From Malania oleifera (lineage: Eukaryota > Streptophyta > Magnoliopsida > Santalales > Ximeniaceae): 64,000 bases of DNA. Shown here in pieces: positions 46,559-58,386 of the stretch; the first letter of the stretch is position 1; each line of letters begins with the position of its first letter. Location: positions 93,663,691-93,727,690 of the forward strand of contig NC_080423.1 of assembly GCF_029873635.1 (NCBI RefSeq), in the 5' to 3' direction. The translations under genes and the position numbers were made by a program. The notes below the pieces were generated by a model. That model was not told the DNA's origin, ran no database searches, and saw only the letters and a list, made by a program, of their open reading frames with translations.

Positions 46559-47900
46559 GAAAGGATTAAAGCTGCTCAGAAAGATGATCCAGAATTAGCA
46601 GAGGTATTAGTTAGGGTGCATAATGATTAGAGGGAGGAGTTTTGTATTGCAGATGATGGAGCGTTGTGGTTTTGTTCTAGGTTATGTGTTCCTGCCATTA
46701 CTGATATCTGTAAAACTATCTTAGAGGAGGCTAACAGATCTTTGTACACAGTTCATCCTATTAGTACGAAGATGTATAGATATCTGCGAGAGTCTTATTG
46801 GTGGAGTAGTATGAAGAAATAAATTGTTGAGTATGTAGCTCAGTGTCTGACGTGTCAGCAGATAAAATGCTGACATCAGTATCACATGGCCAAAATGCGA
46901 TTTGGGTGATTGTAGATCGATTGACTATGACCGCCCATTTCCTACCTATAAAGATCAGCTATCCGCTCAATCGTTTGACAGAGATTTACATTCAGGAGAT
47001 AGTTTGTTCTCATGGAGTTCCAGTATCTATTGTATCAAATTGAGACGTGCGTTTCACGTCACGTTTTTAGAGGAGCTTGTAGGAGGCTCTAGGGTCTCAG
47101 TTATCATTCAGCACGACATTCCATCCTCAGTCAGATGGGCAGACTGAGAGGACAATACAGATATTGGAAGATATGCTTCGAGCGTGTGTATTAGATTTTG
47201 GGGGTAGTTGGACCCAGTTCATGTCGCTGGTGGAATTTGCGTATAATAACACTTATCAGACCAACATTTGCATGGCCCTGTATGAAGCACTGTATGGTAG
47301 GAGATGTCGTTCTCCTTTATTTTGGGATGAGATGGGTGAGCGGCGAGTTATGGGACTAGAGCTGGTACAACAAGCATATGATAAAGTTCGATTCATCTAA
47401 GACAGGATCAGTGCAACTCAGAGCTGACAAAAGAGTTATGCTGATAATCGCCACAGGAATTTGGAATTTGATGTTGGTGATCATGTATTTATAAAAATAG
47501 CTCTATTAAAAGGGGTTATTTGATTTGGAAAGAAAGGTAAACTCAGCCCTAAGTTCATCGATCCGTTTAAGATTCTAGAGAAAGTGGGGCCGATTGCCTA
47601 TAAGCTAGCTTTGCCACTTGTGTTGTCCAGGATTCATGACGTATTCCACATTTCCATGTTGAGGAAATACGTCCCAGACCCTTCTCACATAATTAGTTAT
47701 GGTGAATTAGAGTTCAGTGATTCACTAGCTTATGAGGAGGTGCCAGTATAGATTCTGGATAGGAAGGAAAAAGAATTGTGTAATAAGAAGATTCCTTTGA
47801 TGAAAGTCTTATGGAGAAATCATGCAATAGAAGAAGCCTCTTGGAGCTCGAGGAACAGATAAAGCAGAGATATCCACAAATATTTAGGGAAGTGTAATAG
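46559..47900 (+). pseudogene. Element C integrase and chromodomain, with core deletion
   Basis: The zinc-binding part ends CLTCQQIKC near 46865, and the next residues are already the [21 protein letters not shown] segment. About 40 codons are therefore missing, including the first catalytic Asp (MDF). The core resumes with the [15 protein letters not shown] and QSDGQTERT motifs, then YEALYGRRCRSPLFWDE, and the chromodomain tail ends near 47900. The deletion alone rules out integrase activity. Confidence 0.85.
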
Positions 47901-48206
47901 TAGGTAATGTTTCTTTTGCAGGTACATGTAGTGGTTTAGTTAGTGAATAGTATTTTAGTTTTGGGGGAATTTTCTTTTGTATATGTAATCTCCCAGGACT
48001 TGGAATGTAACCACGGTGTTCCTCCACCATAAGTAAGGGTAAGTAATAAAATAAGTAGACCGTTTTTCTTTTAAGGGATGATGAATAGCAAATTTTGAGG
48101 ATGAAATTTTTATAAGAATGGGAGAATGTAATGACCCAAATATTTAGATATTTAAATAATGGAAGAAGAAGGGAAAAGGGAATTAAAATAAATAATTAAA
48201 CAGGTC

Positions 48207-48395
48207 CTCGTCGACGAACACAGGGAATTCGTCGATGAGAGAACAAGGGGGTCTCGTCGACGATGGAGCGTTTCGTTGGCGAGAAAGTACCGAGAGGATG
48301 TTTTGGCAAATTCTGAATTTCGTCGATGAGGAAGGATTTAATCGACAAATTATCTTCATGACCTCGTTGATGAGGTGACATGGCTCGTTGATGAA
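48207..48395 (+). promoter_or_regulatory. Eight-palindrome module, element C 3' LTR
   Basis: Same 4 + spacer + 4 layout and the same 189-bp length as in the 5' LTR. Several sites have decayed by CG-to-TG or CG-to-CA changes (CTCGTTGATGAG, TTAATCGACAAA). Confidence 0.8.
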
Positions 48396-49016
48396 GGTCA
48401 GTATATATATAGGTCAAACTTCATTTTTTTTAGCTGAAATTTGACGCCCAAACTCTCTCTCTCACCTCCCTTCGCCCCTCCACCCTTCTCTTTTAATTTC
48501 TGGGTGCATGTGCTGCCGGATCGATGATCCAAAGCCACCACGACACTCTTGGGGAAGTTCTCTGCATATCTACTAGAGCGGATCATCGGTGGGACGAGCT
48601 TAGAATTCATCCCAAATTCGGGGGAAGGCTCTTATTTAGTATTTGACCTTCCCAACAGTTGTAGTAAATGTAGTACGCGTAGAAATACTGAAATTTTATT
48701 CTAAGAAATGTTGTTTCTAGGGTGTTGAACGGGAAACCCAGCGGGTGTTGGATTGATTGCTTTAGGGGCTTTTCCAAGAGTCAGGTAAGGGGATAAACTA
48801 AGCTAGTTATTTTATGAAAATATATCTATGATATTACAACATTTGATTTTAGAAAATAAATATATTTATATATACACTATGTTGGGAAATACTGCTGTAA
48901 ATGATGATATGTTCTGAATATACGTGAAACCCATTTTGTGTGGCATGAGTAGAATTTATGATGAATTACTATTTTCTGGGAATATGATAATGATATGGAT
49001 TTTTATAATGAAAAAC

Positions 49017-49140
49017 TGGCGTACGGGTCGAGAATTTTATATATATTTTGTTGGCGTACGGGCTGAGCTATGGATATGTTTTGCTGGTGTACTAGCCGAG
49101 TTATGGATATGTTTTGCCGGCGTACGGGTCAATGATTTTC
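49017..49140 (+). repeat. Minisatellite in element C 3' LTR
   Basis: Three to four units homologous to 41993-42205. Confidence 0.85.

Positions 49141-49146
<6 letters not shown>

Positions 49147-49195
<49 letters not shown>
49147..49195. repeat. TA microsatellite in element C 3' LTR
   Basis: About 24 TA units. The homologous place in the 5' LTR (42223-42232) has only about five. Confidence 0.95.
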
Positions 49196-49198
<3 letters not shown>

Positions 49199-49559
49199 AA
49201 ATGATGTGATGATAATGATTGGGCAATTAATAGTATGAAATATCAATGTATCACAGTTTCATTATATGCTATATGTTATCAGAACCTGGTTGGCTTGGTT
49301 TAGGCTAGCACTTGCATGGTACTGCTACTATGTGTTCATGATCATCATGATATTGTGTTAACGTGTCGTACGGGGGGGGGGTGTGAGGATGGATAGTCTG
49401 TAACGACCCGAATTTAAAATGGAAATTTGAGTAATAAGAGAGAGGGAAATAGAAACAGAAACAGAAGGAGGCCATAGACTTCGTAGACAACATTGCATTT
49501 TTGGAAGGAAAAGAAAAGGGAATGGAAACAAAATAAAATAAAGAAGGAAGCTGCCAAGC

Positions 49560-49725
49560 TTCGTCGATGAACACAGGGTTTTGTCGACAAAGCCTTAAAG
49601 GATTTCGTCTACGAACACAGGGCTTTGTCGACGAGAAAATGCCGAGAGGGGTTTCGGAGCTGATTGAATTTCGTTGACGAGGAGTGGATTTCGTCGATGA
49701 AATTTGTGAAGAACTCGTCGAAGAA
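49560..49725 (+). promoter_or_regulatory. Palindrome array of the solo LTR at 49399
   Basis: Four sites (TTCGTCGATGAA, TTTGTCGACAAA, TTCGTCTACGAA, TTTGTCGACGAG), a spacer with TGCCGAGAGGGG, then three (TTCGTTGACGAG, TTCGTCGATGAA, CTCGTCGAAGAA). The eighth site of the usual layout is missing here. Confidence 0.75.
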
Positions 49726-50463
49726 TTCCGCCACCTATAAATATGAAAAATCTGATTTTTATTTCATATGCAAGCTTCCTCTCCACTCTCTCTCTCTCTC
49801 TCCCCTTTTCGGCCCTCTCACTCTCTCTTTTTGATTTTGAGCTAGTTTTACACTGAATCGAAGATTTGAGGCTACCACGACGCTCCTGGCGAAGTTCCCT
49901 ACAAGTTTGCCGGAGCGGATCGTTGGGGAAACAAAGTTGGAAATCATCCCAGAGTTGAGGTAAGGCTTTTTAAGCCAAATTAGACTTTGTGATAGTTGTA
50001 AGAATTGATGTACGAATGAAAATAATGATGATTAATACTGGGAGTTTTGAGTTTCAGGGTATTGAGTAGGAAATCCTACGGGGGTCAGGCTAGGATTTTA
50101 AGGGGCTTTCTCAGTAGCCAGGTAAGGGAATAAACTAAAGCAGTAATTTTTCATGGATATTATTATTAATTATGAGCACATTTATTTTCAGAAAAGCCTA
50201 TGCTATCTTTGTATATTACGAATGAAATGCATGATTGGGAAAATACTGCTATGATGATTAAAAATGTATATGTATGTATGAGATGCTCGAAAATCATGAT
50301 TTTAGTATAACTATTAACAAAGCATGTGTGGCATGAATATTATTTTACGTAAAATGAGTTATGATATGAATGCTTTTACGAGTAAAATTGGAAAGATGAA
50401 TTATGTTATGTTGAGTTGACGAATATACGATAAATGAGTTATTTTCAAAATGTAAATACCTGA

Positions 50464-50670
50464 AACGTATTTGGCCCGAGGCCATATTTATATTGTCGGC
50501 ACGAGGCCGTATTTATATGATTTTGGCACGAGGCCATGTATGTATGCTATCGGCACGAGGCTGTATTTATGTTATTGGCGCAAGGCCATATTTACTATGA
50601 TTTTGGCATGAGGCCATATGTATGATTTCGGAACGGGGCCGTATCTATGTTTTTGGCACGAGGCCGTGAT
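50464..50670 (+). repeat. GGCACGAGGCC minisatellite
   Basis: Eight units of about 25-30 bp with the core GGCACGAGGCC followed by a TATTTATAT-like tail. It sits at the same relative place in the LTR as the unrelated minisatellites of the other families. Confidence 0.9.
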
Positions 50671-51831
50671 GATGTTATGTATGTTCATGTATTATATGTT
50701 ATTACAATCAGGATGTTAGTTTAGTTCAGTTTAGGGCTCGGTACCGTAGCTATATGTGTAGATCAGATATCTACTTCAGATTAGTGCTAACCATCCCATG
50801 AGGGGATGGGAGATGGATAGTCGATGTGGCTTTCAGTAGAGTGTGGACGTCCACCTGGCAGTCCGGACCAAGGTGTGGCGGGCCCATCGTTTTTACAAAC
50901 ATATTTGATTCGGCAGTGGTCGGCCAACCATTATCGGGTCCCGCCTTCAGGCTGCACAACCCATCATGGGGGGTAATACATGACATTAGCTAGCTATTCA
51001 TCTTGGGTTTGTTTTTAGTATTACGAGTTATAACAGATGTTTATGTATGTTATGATTTATCAACGAATATGAAAGTACATGATTATCTAGTAGGATATTG
51101 TGATTATTTCCAGAATTATGAAATGTACTGTATATGTATAAGCACTTTTAATATTCATGTTGCCACACAGCTGTATTTACTTTATTTTCCTTTACTGAGA
51201 AGTTTCTCACCCCCTACATTAATATATTTTTTAGGAAACCCAGAGAAACCGGCGGGTCTAGGCCGCCGTTGAGTGAGTGGATCTTCCCTACTAGAAGGGT
51301 AAGCTTTGTACTAGGACTAAGAGATTTTTGTTGTGAGGTCCTAGTGTTATTTTTGACTTTTGGAGATTGTACATATAAACAGTATATTGATGTTAATAGA
51401 AAACTCTGGTATTATGTTTCATGGTTGAATGATTGAGATTTTATGTTTACTGCTGCATAGGTTTTCCGCTGTGTTTGACAGATATCCCCGCTACCCACGA
51501 GTTCGGGTTGACCATTTTATCTCATACATTACATTTTATGTTAAGAAATTGAGGGACGTTACATAGTCGATGTGGTTTTAAGGAGTGTGAGCGCCCCTGG
51601 TGTATGGACCAGGTCTGGTAGACCCATCGGACTTACAGACTATACTTTTGAATTGGCAGTGGTCGGCCAACCATTGTCAGGTCCCACCTTCGGGCCACAT
51701 AACCGAGTCATGTGGGGGTAATACATGACAACAGCCAGCTAACCTACCAGGGTTGTTTTATTATTATTATTATAATATGAGATGAATTATGCTTATGAAA
51801 ATTTAGTATGTTCTGCCATGTTATGAGTATA

Positions 51832-53628
51832 TGTCATGCCCCGAACCCGAAAATGGGACCCAGAGTGAAAATGTAATCTAACATGTCCCCATATCATACA
51901 ACCATCCACAGATACAGTACAAAGGATGAGGGTCCGACCCCATGGGGTTCCCAGGCACCCTAAACACATCCAAACATAACCATATACGCAGCAAAAAAAG
52001 GTCAATCTACATATATATATATATATATGAAGTACCATACCAGAGTCTATATAAGAGTAGAAACAGACTCTATCATACAACGTACAGTTGGGTGCCCAAC
52101 ACATCCCAAAATGGCAACCCACCAAAACACAGTCCTAGCACTTACCCAAGTGCTAACCACAGTACACCAGCCACTACGCTCCCTACACAAGGACTCTAGT
52201 TCCGGTTACTCGAAGAACGTGTAAAAATGTTCGTACAATAAGGGTGAGACACCTCTCAGTAAAGAAGAACACAGGTTATATCGGTGTGTAGCATTTGAGT
52301 GCTATCATGATGCAACATATATGTTGTTAAATGCAGTTTCAGTACTAATTTTACACAATGCATGCACGCACACACACGCATACGCACCCCCACGATCTAC
52401 CCGATGTCGTCACACCCCTCGGCCCAAAGCCAGTCTGTAATATCCGACGTTAGCCTATAGCCAACTCGCGATACATGGCACCACTGGCACATAGCTAGTC
52501 CCAAGCTACCAAGGGATCATACCGGCACTAACTGGTGGATCCACACCCTTCGGTGATCAACCGGTACAGCCTCACGCCCTCGGATATAGAGCCGAACACT
52601 CTCAGTACCTGAAACAAATTCAGAACCCCGTTCTTACAAGCATTTAAACCAATCACACACACATGCATGCTCATATAAACAAACAACTCACACCCATTTG
52701 GTAATCTCAAATCATGGTTTTCCAAACATACTCAATTTAAAACAAGTCAAGGCACGACCATCACCATAACACAGTATAAATCAACATATACTCTCGGTTT
52801 TCAACAAAACCAGGGATGCAGCCTGTCGCCCCCTTTTTCCCAAAACTGTAATCATGAAAAACCCATAGTTTTTCCCGTTAGATTTTTTCCCCAAATGAGT
52901 AGCCAAAACATACACAGGACCATGAACCACAGTTCCACCAAGTCTGATTTAAAAAATAACCGATATAAACATAATTCCCCTTACCTTTTCCCCAAATAGC
53001 TAATCTCGAACTCTAAGACCCCTAAACAGCGAACCGAGTTCCAAAACCTACAATCAATAGTACAGAAGACACCCACAACACTGTTCTTTACTAAACTACA
53101 AGATCAGAATTGAAAATCGAACCTTACCTCGATTTTATGCCAAAACCCAAAAATCTCCAAAACGAGATTCCAATCTGTAGAACTTGTAGAGAATCCTTCC
53201 ACGATCCTCGTGGTAACTTCAGATTTACAATTCTTGTGAAGAACGGTGAAGAATTCTAGAGAGATAGAGAGTAGGGAGAGTTCTAGAGAGATAGAGAGAA
53301 AATATTTGAGTTTTCTTAGCTTATGAGTAATGAAACTTCTATTTATAACCCTTTGACCAGGCCACTTCTTGTCAACGAATTGTGTCCTCGTCGACAAGGC
53401 TCTATAGTCTTCTCATCGACAAGCCCAAGAGCTCGTCGATGAGTCTGGGATCTCCGATTTTCTAAAACCCCTCAGCTTCTCCTCATCAACGAGCCTCTAA
53501 ACTTCGTCGACGAGAGATACAAGGCCTTTGTCGACGAACTCTGGCTTTGTCGACGAAACCTGTTCAAATTCCAATTTTACCCCTTTCTTATTTATTTAAA
53601 CCCATTTATTATGGTTTGGGTTCTTACA
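51832..53628 (-). mobile_element. Gypsy solo LTR inserted in reverse in the element C 3' LTR (1797 bp)
   Basis: The plus strand runs TGTCATGCCCCG to GGGTTCTTACA, the reverse complement of an LTR that starts TGTAAGAACCC and ends GGCATGACA. Flanks are GTATA at 51827-51831 and 53629-53633. It belongs to the same family as the element E LTR at 57998. It holds the eight-palindrome module (53368-53557), TATAAATA on the minus strand (53340-53347), and minus-strand splice-like signals at 53127, 53048 and 52984. Confidence 0.92.
53368..53557 (-). promoter_or_regulatory. Eight-palindrome module of the solo LTR at 51832
   Basis: Four plus four sites with a spacer around 53430-53470, 190 bp in all, oriented with the minus-strand TATA box 21 bp beyond its left edge. 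Confidence 0.8.
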
Positions 53629-54144
53629 GTATATATGCTTTCCCATATATGGTACAGACAGTTACACTGCTATGTTTATGTATGGTTTTATGTATAACAT
53701 GGAAATATTCATGTTGACACACACTAGTATTAGTTTATTTCCCTTACTGAGAGGTGTCTCACCTCGAATTTTATGAACTTTTCAAGAGCCCCTGATAGGA
53801 GAGCGGATAAAGTTTCGTTGAGGTAGTTACAGTTGGTCTGCCCTTTCTGAAGGGTAAGTGTTTTGGTAGGGTCGGATGTATTTTGTGGGAAATGACCCTA
53901 GCACTCCTTTTGAGTTGTTAATGTAATTACAATGGATGTAGTAAATTTGGTATTGTGGTATGGTATGGTGTAGAATGTATTATGAGGTGTTTATGATTTA
54001 TGTTTCCTGTTGCTCAGCCTTCCGTACTATATTTTGATGTATCCCTAGTACCCACGGGTTCAGGTTGATTATGATCTGCCAGGATTATTATATCAATTTT
54101 TACTATTGTGGAAAAAAAATGTGGAAATTAAGCAGGTCGTCACA

Positions 54145-57100
54145 CTAGCTCCCAAGAAGCCTCCTTGACCGCATGATTATGCCACAGTACCTTTACTAAC
54201 GGTATTTCCTTCGTATGCAGCTTCTGTACTTTATGATCTAGTATCTGAACTGGTACCTTCTCGTAAGTCAAAACATCCTCGATCTCTAATGGTTCATAGT
54301 TGATCACATGCGTAGGATCTGATACATACTTCCGCAGCACTGATACGTGGAAGACGTTATGAACTCTAGATAATGCTGGTGCTAACACCACTTGATAAGC
54401 GACCAGACCAATCCTTTCCAGGATCTCAAACGGCCCAATGTACCAAGGATTCAGCTTGCCTTTCTTTCCAAATCTCATCACTCCCTTCATCGGAGCAATC
54501 CTCAAGAATACCATATCCCCGATCTCGAACTCTAGCACCCGTCGGCGAGTATCAGCATAACTCTTCTGCCGACTCTGTGCTGCCTTTATCTTCTCCTTGA
54601 TTAGTTCGACCTTTGTAGAGGTCTGCTGAACTAATTTCAGTCCCAAAACCTATCGTTCTCCTACCTCATCCCAGTATAATGGAGATCGACACCGACGACC
54701 ATACAAGGCTTCATATGGTGTCATCTTAATACTGGCCTGATAATTATTGTTATACGCGAACTCGACCAACGACAGATATCTAATCCAACTGCCATCGAAA
54801 TCCAGTACACATACCTGCAGCATATCCTCCAAAATATGAATGGTCCTCTCGGACTGTCTATCCGACTATGGGTGAAACGCAGTACTGAAGATGAGTTGAG
54901 ATCTTAAGGCATCCTGCGCAAACTCTTACAAAAACGAGAGGTGAACCATGGATTTCGATCTAAAACTATAGAAACTAGAACGCCATGAAGTTGTACTATC
55001 TCCTGCACATAAAGCTTTACCAACTTATCAATGGAATAACTGACCCTGATCAGAACGAAGTCGCAGTCTTCATCAACCGATCCACTATAACCCAGATAGC
55101 GTTCTGCTCATGCACCGTCGAAGGCAATCCTGACATAAAGTTTATCAAGATATGCTCCCACTTCCACTTTAGGATGTCAAGTGGCTATAGTGGTCCCGCT
55201 GGCCTCTGGTGCTCGGCCTTCACTTGTTGACACATTAGGCACCACTCTACGAAAGGGGAATCTCTCTTTTCATGTTAAACCCCTAAAAAGAACCTCGCAG
55301 ATCCCTGTACATCTTTGTGCTTCCTGGATGTATCGTATATAAAGAGTGTTGTGCCTCCTCCTAGATGGTTTGTTTAATCTCATCATCATTTGGTACGCAG
55401 ATCTTGGTGTGAAATCTCAACACCCCATCATCTGAGACATGGAAATCTGCATTTAACCCATCTTATATCCCACTCACAATCTCTGCCAGCTCTACATCTT
55501 TCATCTGAGCTAATCTAATCCTCTCCTGTAAGGTTGGTTGACTACCAGTCTAGCAATGAATGCCTGGTGACTTCCTTATACTAAATCTACCCCCAACCTT
55601 TCTAGGTTCATCCAGATCTTATGTTGAATCCCAATCGTTAAGACTGATGCAGGCACCGACTTTTGACTCAATGCATCAGTTACCATATTAGCTTTCTCGG
55701 GGTGGTAACTAATAGTACAGTTGTAGTCTTTAATCAATTCAAGCCACATGCGTTGCCTCATATTCAACTCCTTCTGGGTGAAAAAGTATTTGAGACTCTT
55801 ATGATGAGTAAAGATCTCGCATTTTTCCTCGTATAAGTAGTGTCGACAGATCTTTAGTGCAAATACCACTGCTGCTAGCTCTAAGTCATGTGTAGGGTAA
55901 TTCTTCTCGTACTCCTTGAGTTTATGAGAAGCATACATAATAACCTTACCCTGTTGCATCAAAACACACCCGAGCCCTTTCTGGGATGTGTCATTATAGA
56001 TCACATAACCACCATCCCCTGATGGAATGGTCAATGCTAGGGTTGTGAGTAGACGTTGCTTCAACTCCTGAAAGCTCTGCTGACACTTGCTAGTCTAGTC
56101 AAACCTACTGTTCTTTTTCATAAACAGTGTCGAAGGACCTAGCAGCCTAGAAAAACCCTCGATGAATAGGAAATAGTACCCTGCCAGATCCAAGAAACTT
56201 CTAATCTCATGTACGTTCTTCGGTCTTACCTAGTTTACTACTGCCTCTACTTTGCCCGAGTCTGCTGCAATTCCATCCTTGGAAACTACATGTCCCAAAA
56301 ATGCAACCCGTTCTAGCTAGAACTCGCATTTCTTGAATTTAGCAAACAATCTCTTCTCTCTGAGTACTTGAAGTACTAGCCTCAAATGAGCTTCATGCTC
56401 TATAGGAATCCTTGAATAAATCAGGATGTCATCAATGAATACCACCACGAACTGATCTAACTACGCATGGAACACCTTATTCATCAGGTCCATGAATGCT
56501 GTAGGCGCATTCGTCAAACCAAACGGCATAACAAAAAATTCATAATGGCTATACCAGGTTTGAAAAGCTATTTTCGATACATCTTTTCACTTCACCTTCA
56601 ACTGGTGATACCCGAATGGCAGAACGATCTTAGAGAAAACCTGAGTGCCTTGCAGTTGGTCAAACAGGTCGTCAATACATAGTAACGGGTATTTATTCTT
56701 CACTTTTACCTTGTTAATATGCATATCCTCATCGACCCATCTTTCTTCTTCATGAACAACACCGGTGCTCCCTAGGGTGATACGCTCGGTCTAATGAAAC
56801 CATTGTTCAAAAGTTCCTATAATTGCTCCTTTAGCTCTTTCAGTTCAGTAGGAGCCATTCGGTACAGAGCCTTGGAGATTGGCGATGTCCCTGAAGTCAA
56901 CTCAATGGAGAACTCCACTTCAAGATTAGGAGGTAACCTCGGTAAGTCTTTAAGAAAAACATCCGAGAACTCCTGTATCACTCGAATATTTTTCCAGCTT
57001 CAGTCCTTCCTTTGGTGCTTCTTTCACATGTGCTAATTACCTCTAGAAACCCTCCAGAAGTAATCTCCTTATTTGAATCGCTGAAAGGATTCGTGGTGCA

Positions 57101-57890
57101 GAGCGCATACACGACCCTTCAAATTTAAACTCTTGCTCCCTTAGAGGCCTGAATACCACCTCCTTCCTGTGACAGTCTATGTTTGCGTAGCTAGAGGCTA
57201 GCCAATCCATTCCTAGAATAATGTCAAATCCATGCATATCGAATATTATTAGGCTAGCAGGCAGCTTTCTACCTTGAATCTCCACTGGGTAGTTTCTAAC
57301 CACCTTACTGTATACAATAACCGACCTTGTTAGGGTGGCCATTCCTAACTCAATGCCTAACAGCTGAGCCTCTATTTCACATACTCTAACAAACTATCTA
57401 GATACAAATGAGTGAGTCGCACCTGAATCAAAAAGCACAACATCTTTATGGGAAAACATATAAGCAATACTTGTAACTGCACCCCCTGCGTGCTCGGCTT
57501 CATCCGGTGTGATAGAATACACCCGCGTCTGGGCAGTATTTCCCTGGTGACCATTGCGGGGTGCTTGATTCCCTCTCCCATACTGTTACTATTGAGGTGT
57601 GTAATTCACTGTTACAGGACAGTCCTGCACCTAATGCCTTGCTACACCGCAATGGTAGCAAACTGCTGTTCCAGCCCTACACTCGCCCCAATGCTTCTTA
57701 TGGCATATAGGACAAGTGGCACTCTGGGAACTCCCTTGAGAGGCTCGAGATCCCATCACATGCCACTGACCTAACGAACTATCAGGTCATTTTCAGGAGT
57801 TCTGACCAAAGTTGGACTGATAACTCGGAGGCAAGGGCCTCTTCTTCTAGTTTGCCTCTCTCTCCCCGTATCGTAACGGGGCTGCGTATA
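54145..57890 (-). pseudogene. Element D Gag-Pol (minus strand), 5'-truncated
   Basis: Reading leftwards: Gag end with the zinc knuckle CPICHKKHWGEC and CYHCGVARH (57720-57610); protease with an intact DSGATHSFVSR site (near 57425) and MHGFDIILGMDWLASSYANID; RT (about 56950-56090) with [19 protein letters not shown] and FIDDILIYS; RNase H (56064-55576) with [18 protein letters not shown]; integrase (about 55330-54650) with CQQVKAEHQRPAGPL and NAIWVIVDRLMK; and a well-kept C-terminal region (54646-54145). Stops and frameshifts are frequent. The 5' end is lost at about 57890. Confidence 0.9.
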
Positions 57891-57997
57891 AATGGCCACC
57901 GGTTCATCTTAGAGTGTGTATGTATTTGGTAGTATGAATGTGTTCGTAATAAAAGATTTCAAATTTCGAGGACGAAATTTTTGTAAGGAGGGGAGGT
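57880..57997 (+). mobile_element. Element E, last internal bases and polypurine tract
   Basis: AAATTTCGAGGACGAAATTT followed by a purine tract (GTAAGGAGGGGAGG) is the standard end of the internal region in these elements. Everything upstream is missing; the sequence abuts the truncated Gag of element D in head-to-head orientation. Confidence 0.7.
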
Positions 57998-58067
57998 TGT
58001 AAGAACCCGATTCGTGATAAATGGATTAAATTGATTAAGAGAGGGGGAAAAAGGTAATTGTGCAGAC

Positions 58068-58256
58068 TTCGTCGAGGAGGCCATCATTCGTCGACGAAGG
58101 CTAGTGGCTCCTCATCGACGAAATTCAAAGGCTCGTTGATGAGGGAATGCCGAGAGGTTCGAAAAATTGGAAATATTTGGCTCGTCGACAAAACCACCAT
58201 CTTGTCGACGAGGAACCTGATGAACTCGTCGACGAAGACGTCATCTCATCGATGAA
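58068..58256 (+). promoter_or_regulatory. Eight-palindrome module of element E
   Basis: TTCGTCGAGGAG, TTCGTCGACGAA, CTCATCGACGAA and CTCGTTGATGAG, a spacer with TGCCGAGAGGTTCG, then CTCGTCGACAAA, CTTGTCGACGAG, CTCGTCGACGAA and CTCATCGATGAA. Total 189 bp. Confidence 0.85.
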
Positions 58257-58314
58257 TCCACCCAAGTCAAAGGCCTTTAAAAGATCTTTGGGGTTGCTTT
58301 GGGGTTAAGAAAAC

Positions 58315-58318
<4 letters not shown>

Positions 58319-58379
<61 letters not shown>

Positions 58380-58386
58380 TCTCTAG
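58319..58386. repeat. CT microsatellite in the element E leader
   Basis: About thirty CT units directly after the promoter. Confidence 0.95.

Larger units (their letters stand above)
49399..51563 (+). mobile_element. Gypsy solo LTR inserted in the element C 3' LTR (2165 bp)
   Basis: It starts TGTAACGACCCG, ends GGGACGTTACA, and is flanked by TAGTC at 49394-49398 and 51564-51568. The 5' LTR of C shows the uninterrupted site (GATAGTCGTTGTGG). It carries a palindrome array (49560-49725), TATAAATA (49736), GTAAGG donors at 49960 and 50122, an AG at 50057, a GGCACGAGGCC minisatellite (50464-50670), the conserved hairpin block near 51165 and a TTTTTTAG acceptor at 51234. No internal coding region remains. 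Confidence 0.93.
48127..54144 (+). mobile_element. Element C 3' LTR, interrupted by two solo LTRs
   Basis: It starts TGTAATGACCC after GGGAGAA and ends GGTCGTCACA, followed by the CTAGC duplication. Without the two insertions and their duplications (3972 bp) it measures 2046 bp, 61 bp shorter than the 5' LTR. Most of the difference is explained by the shorter minisatellite. A TA microsatellite (49147-49195) is expanded here but short in the 5' LTR. The first splice-like donor is mutated here (GGGGGAAGG near 48620). Confidence 0.92.
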
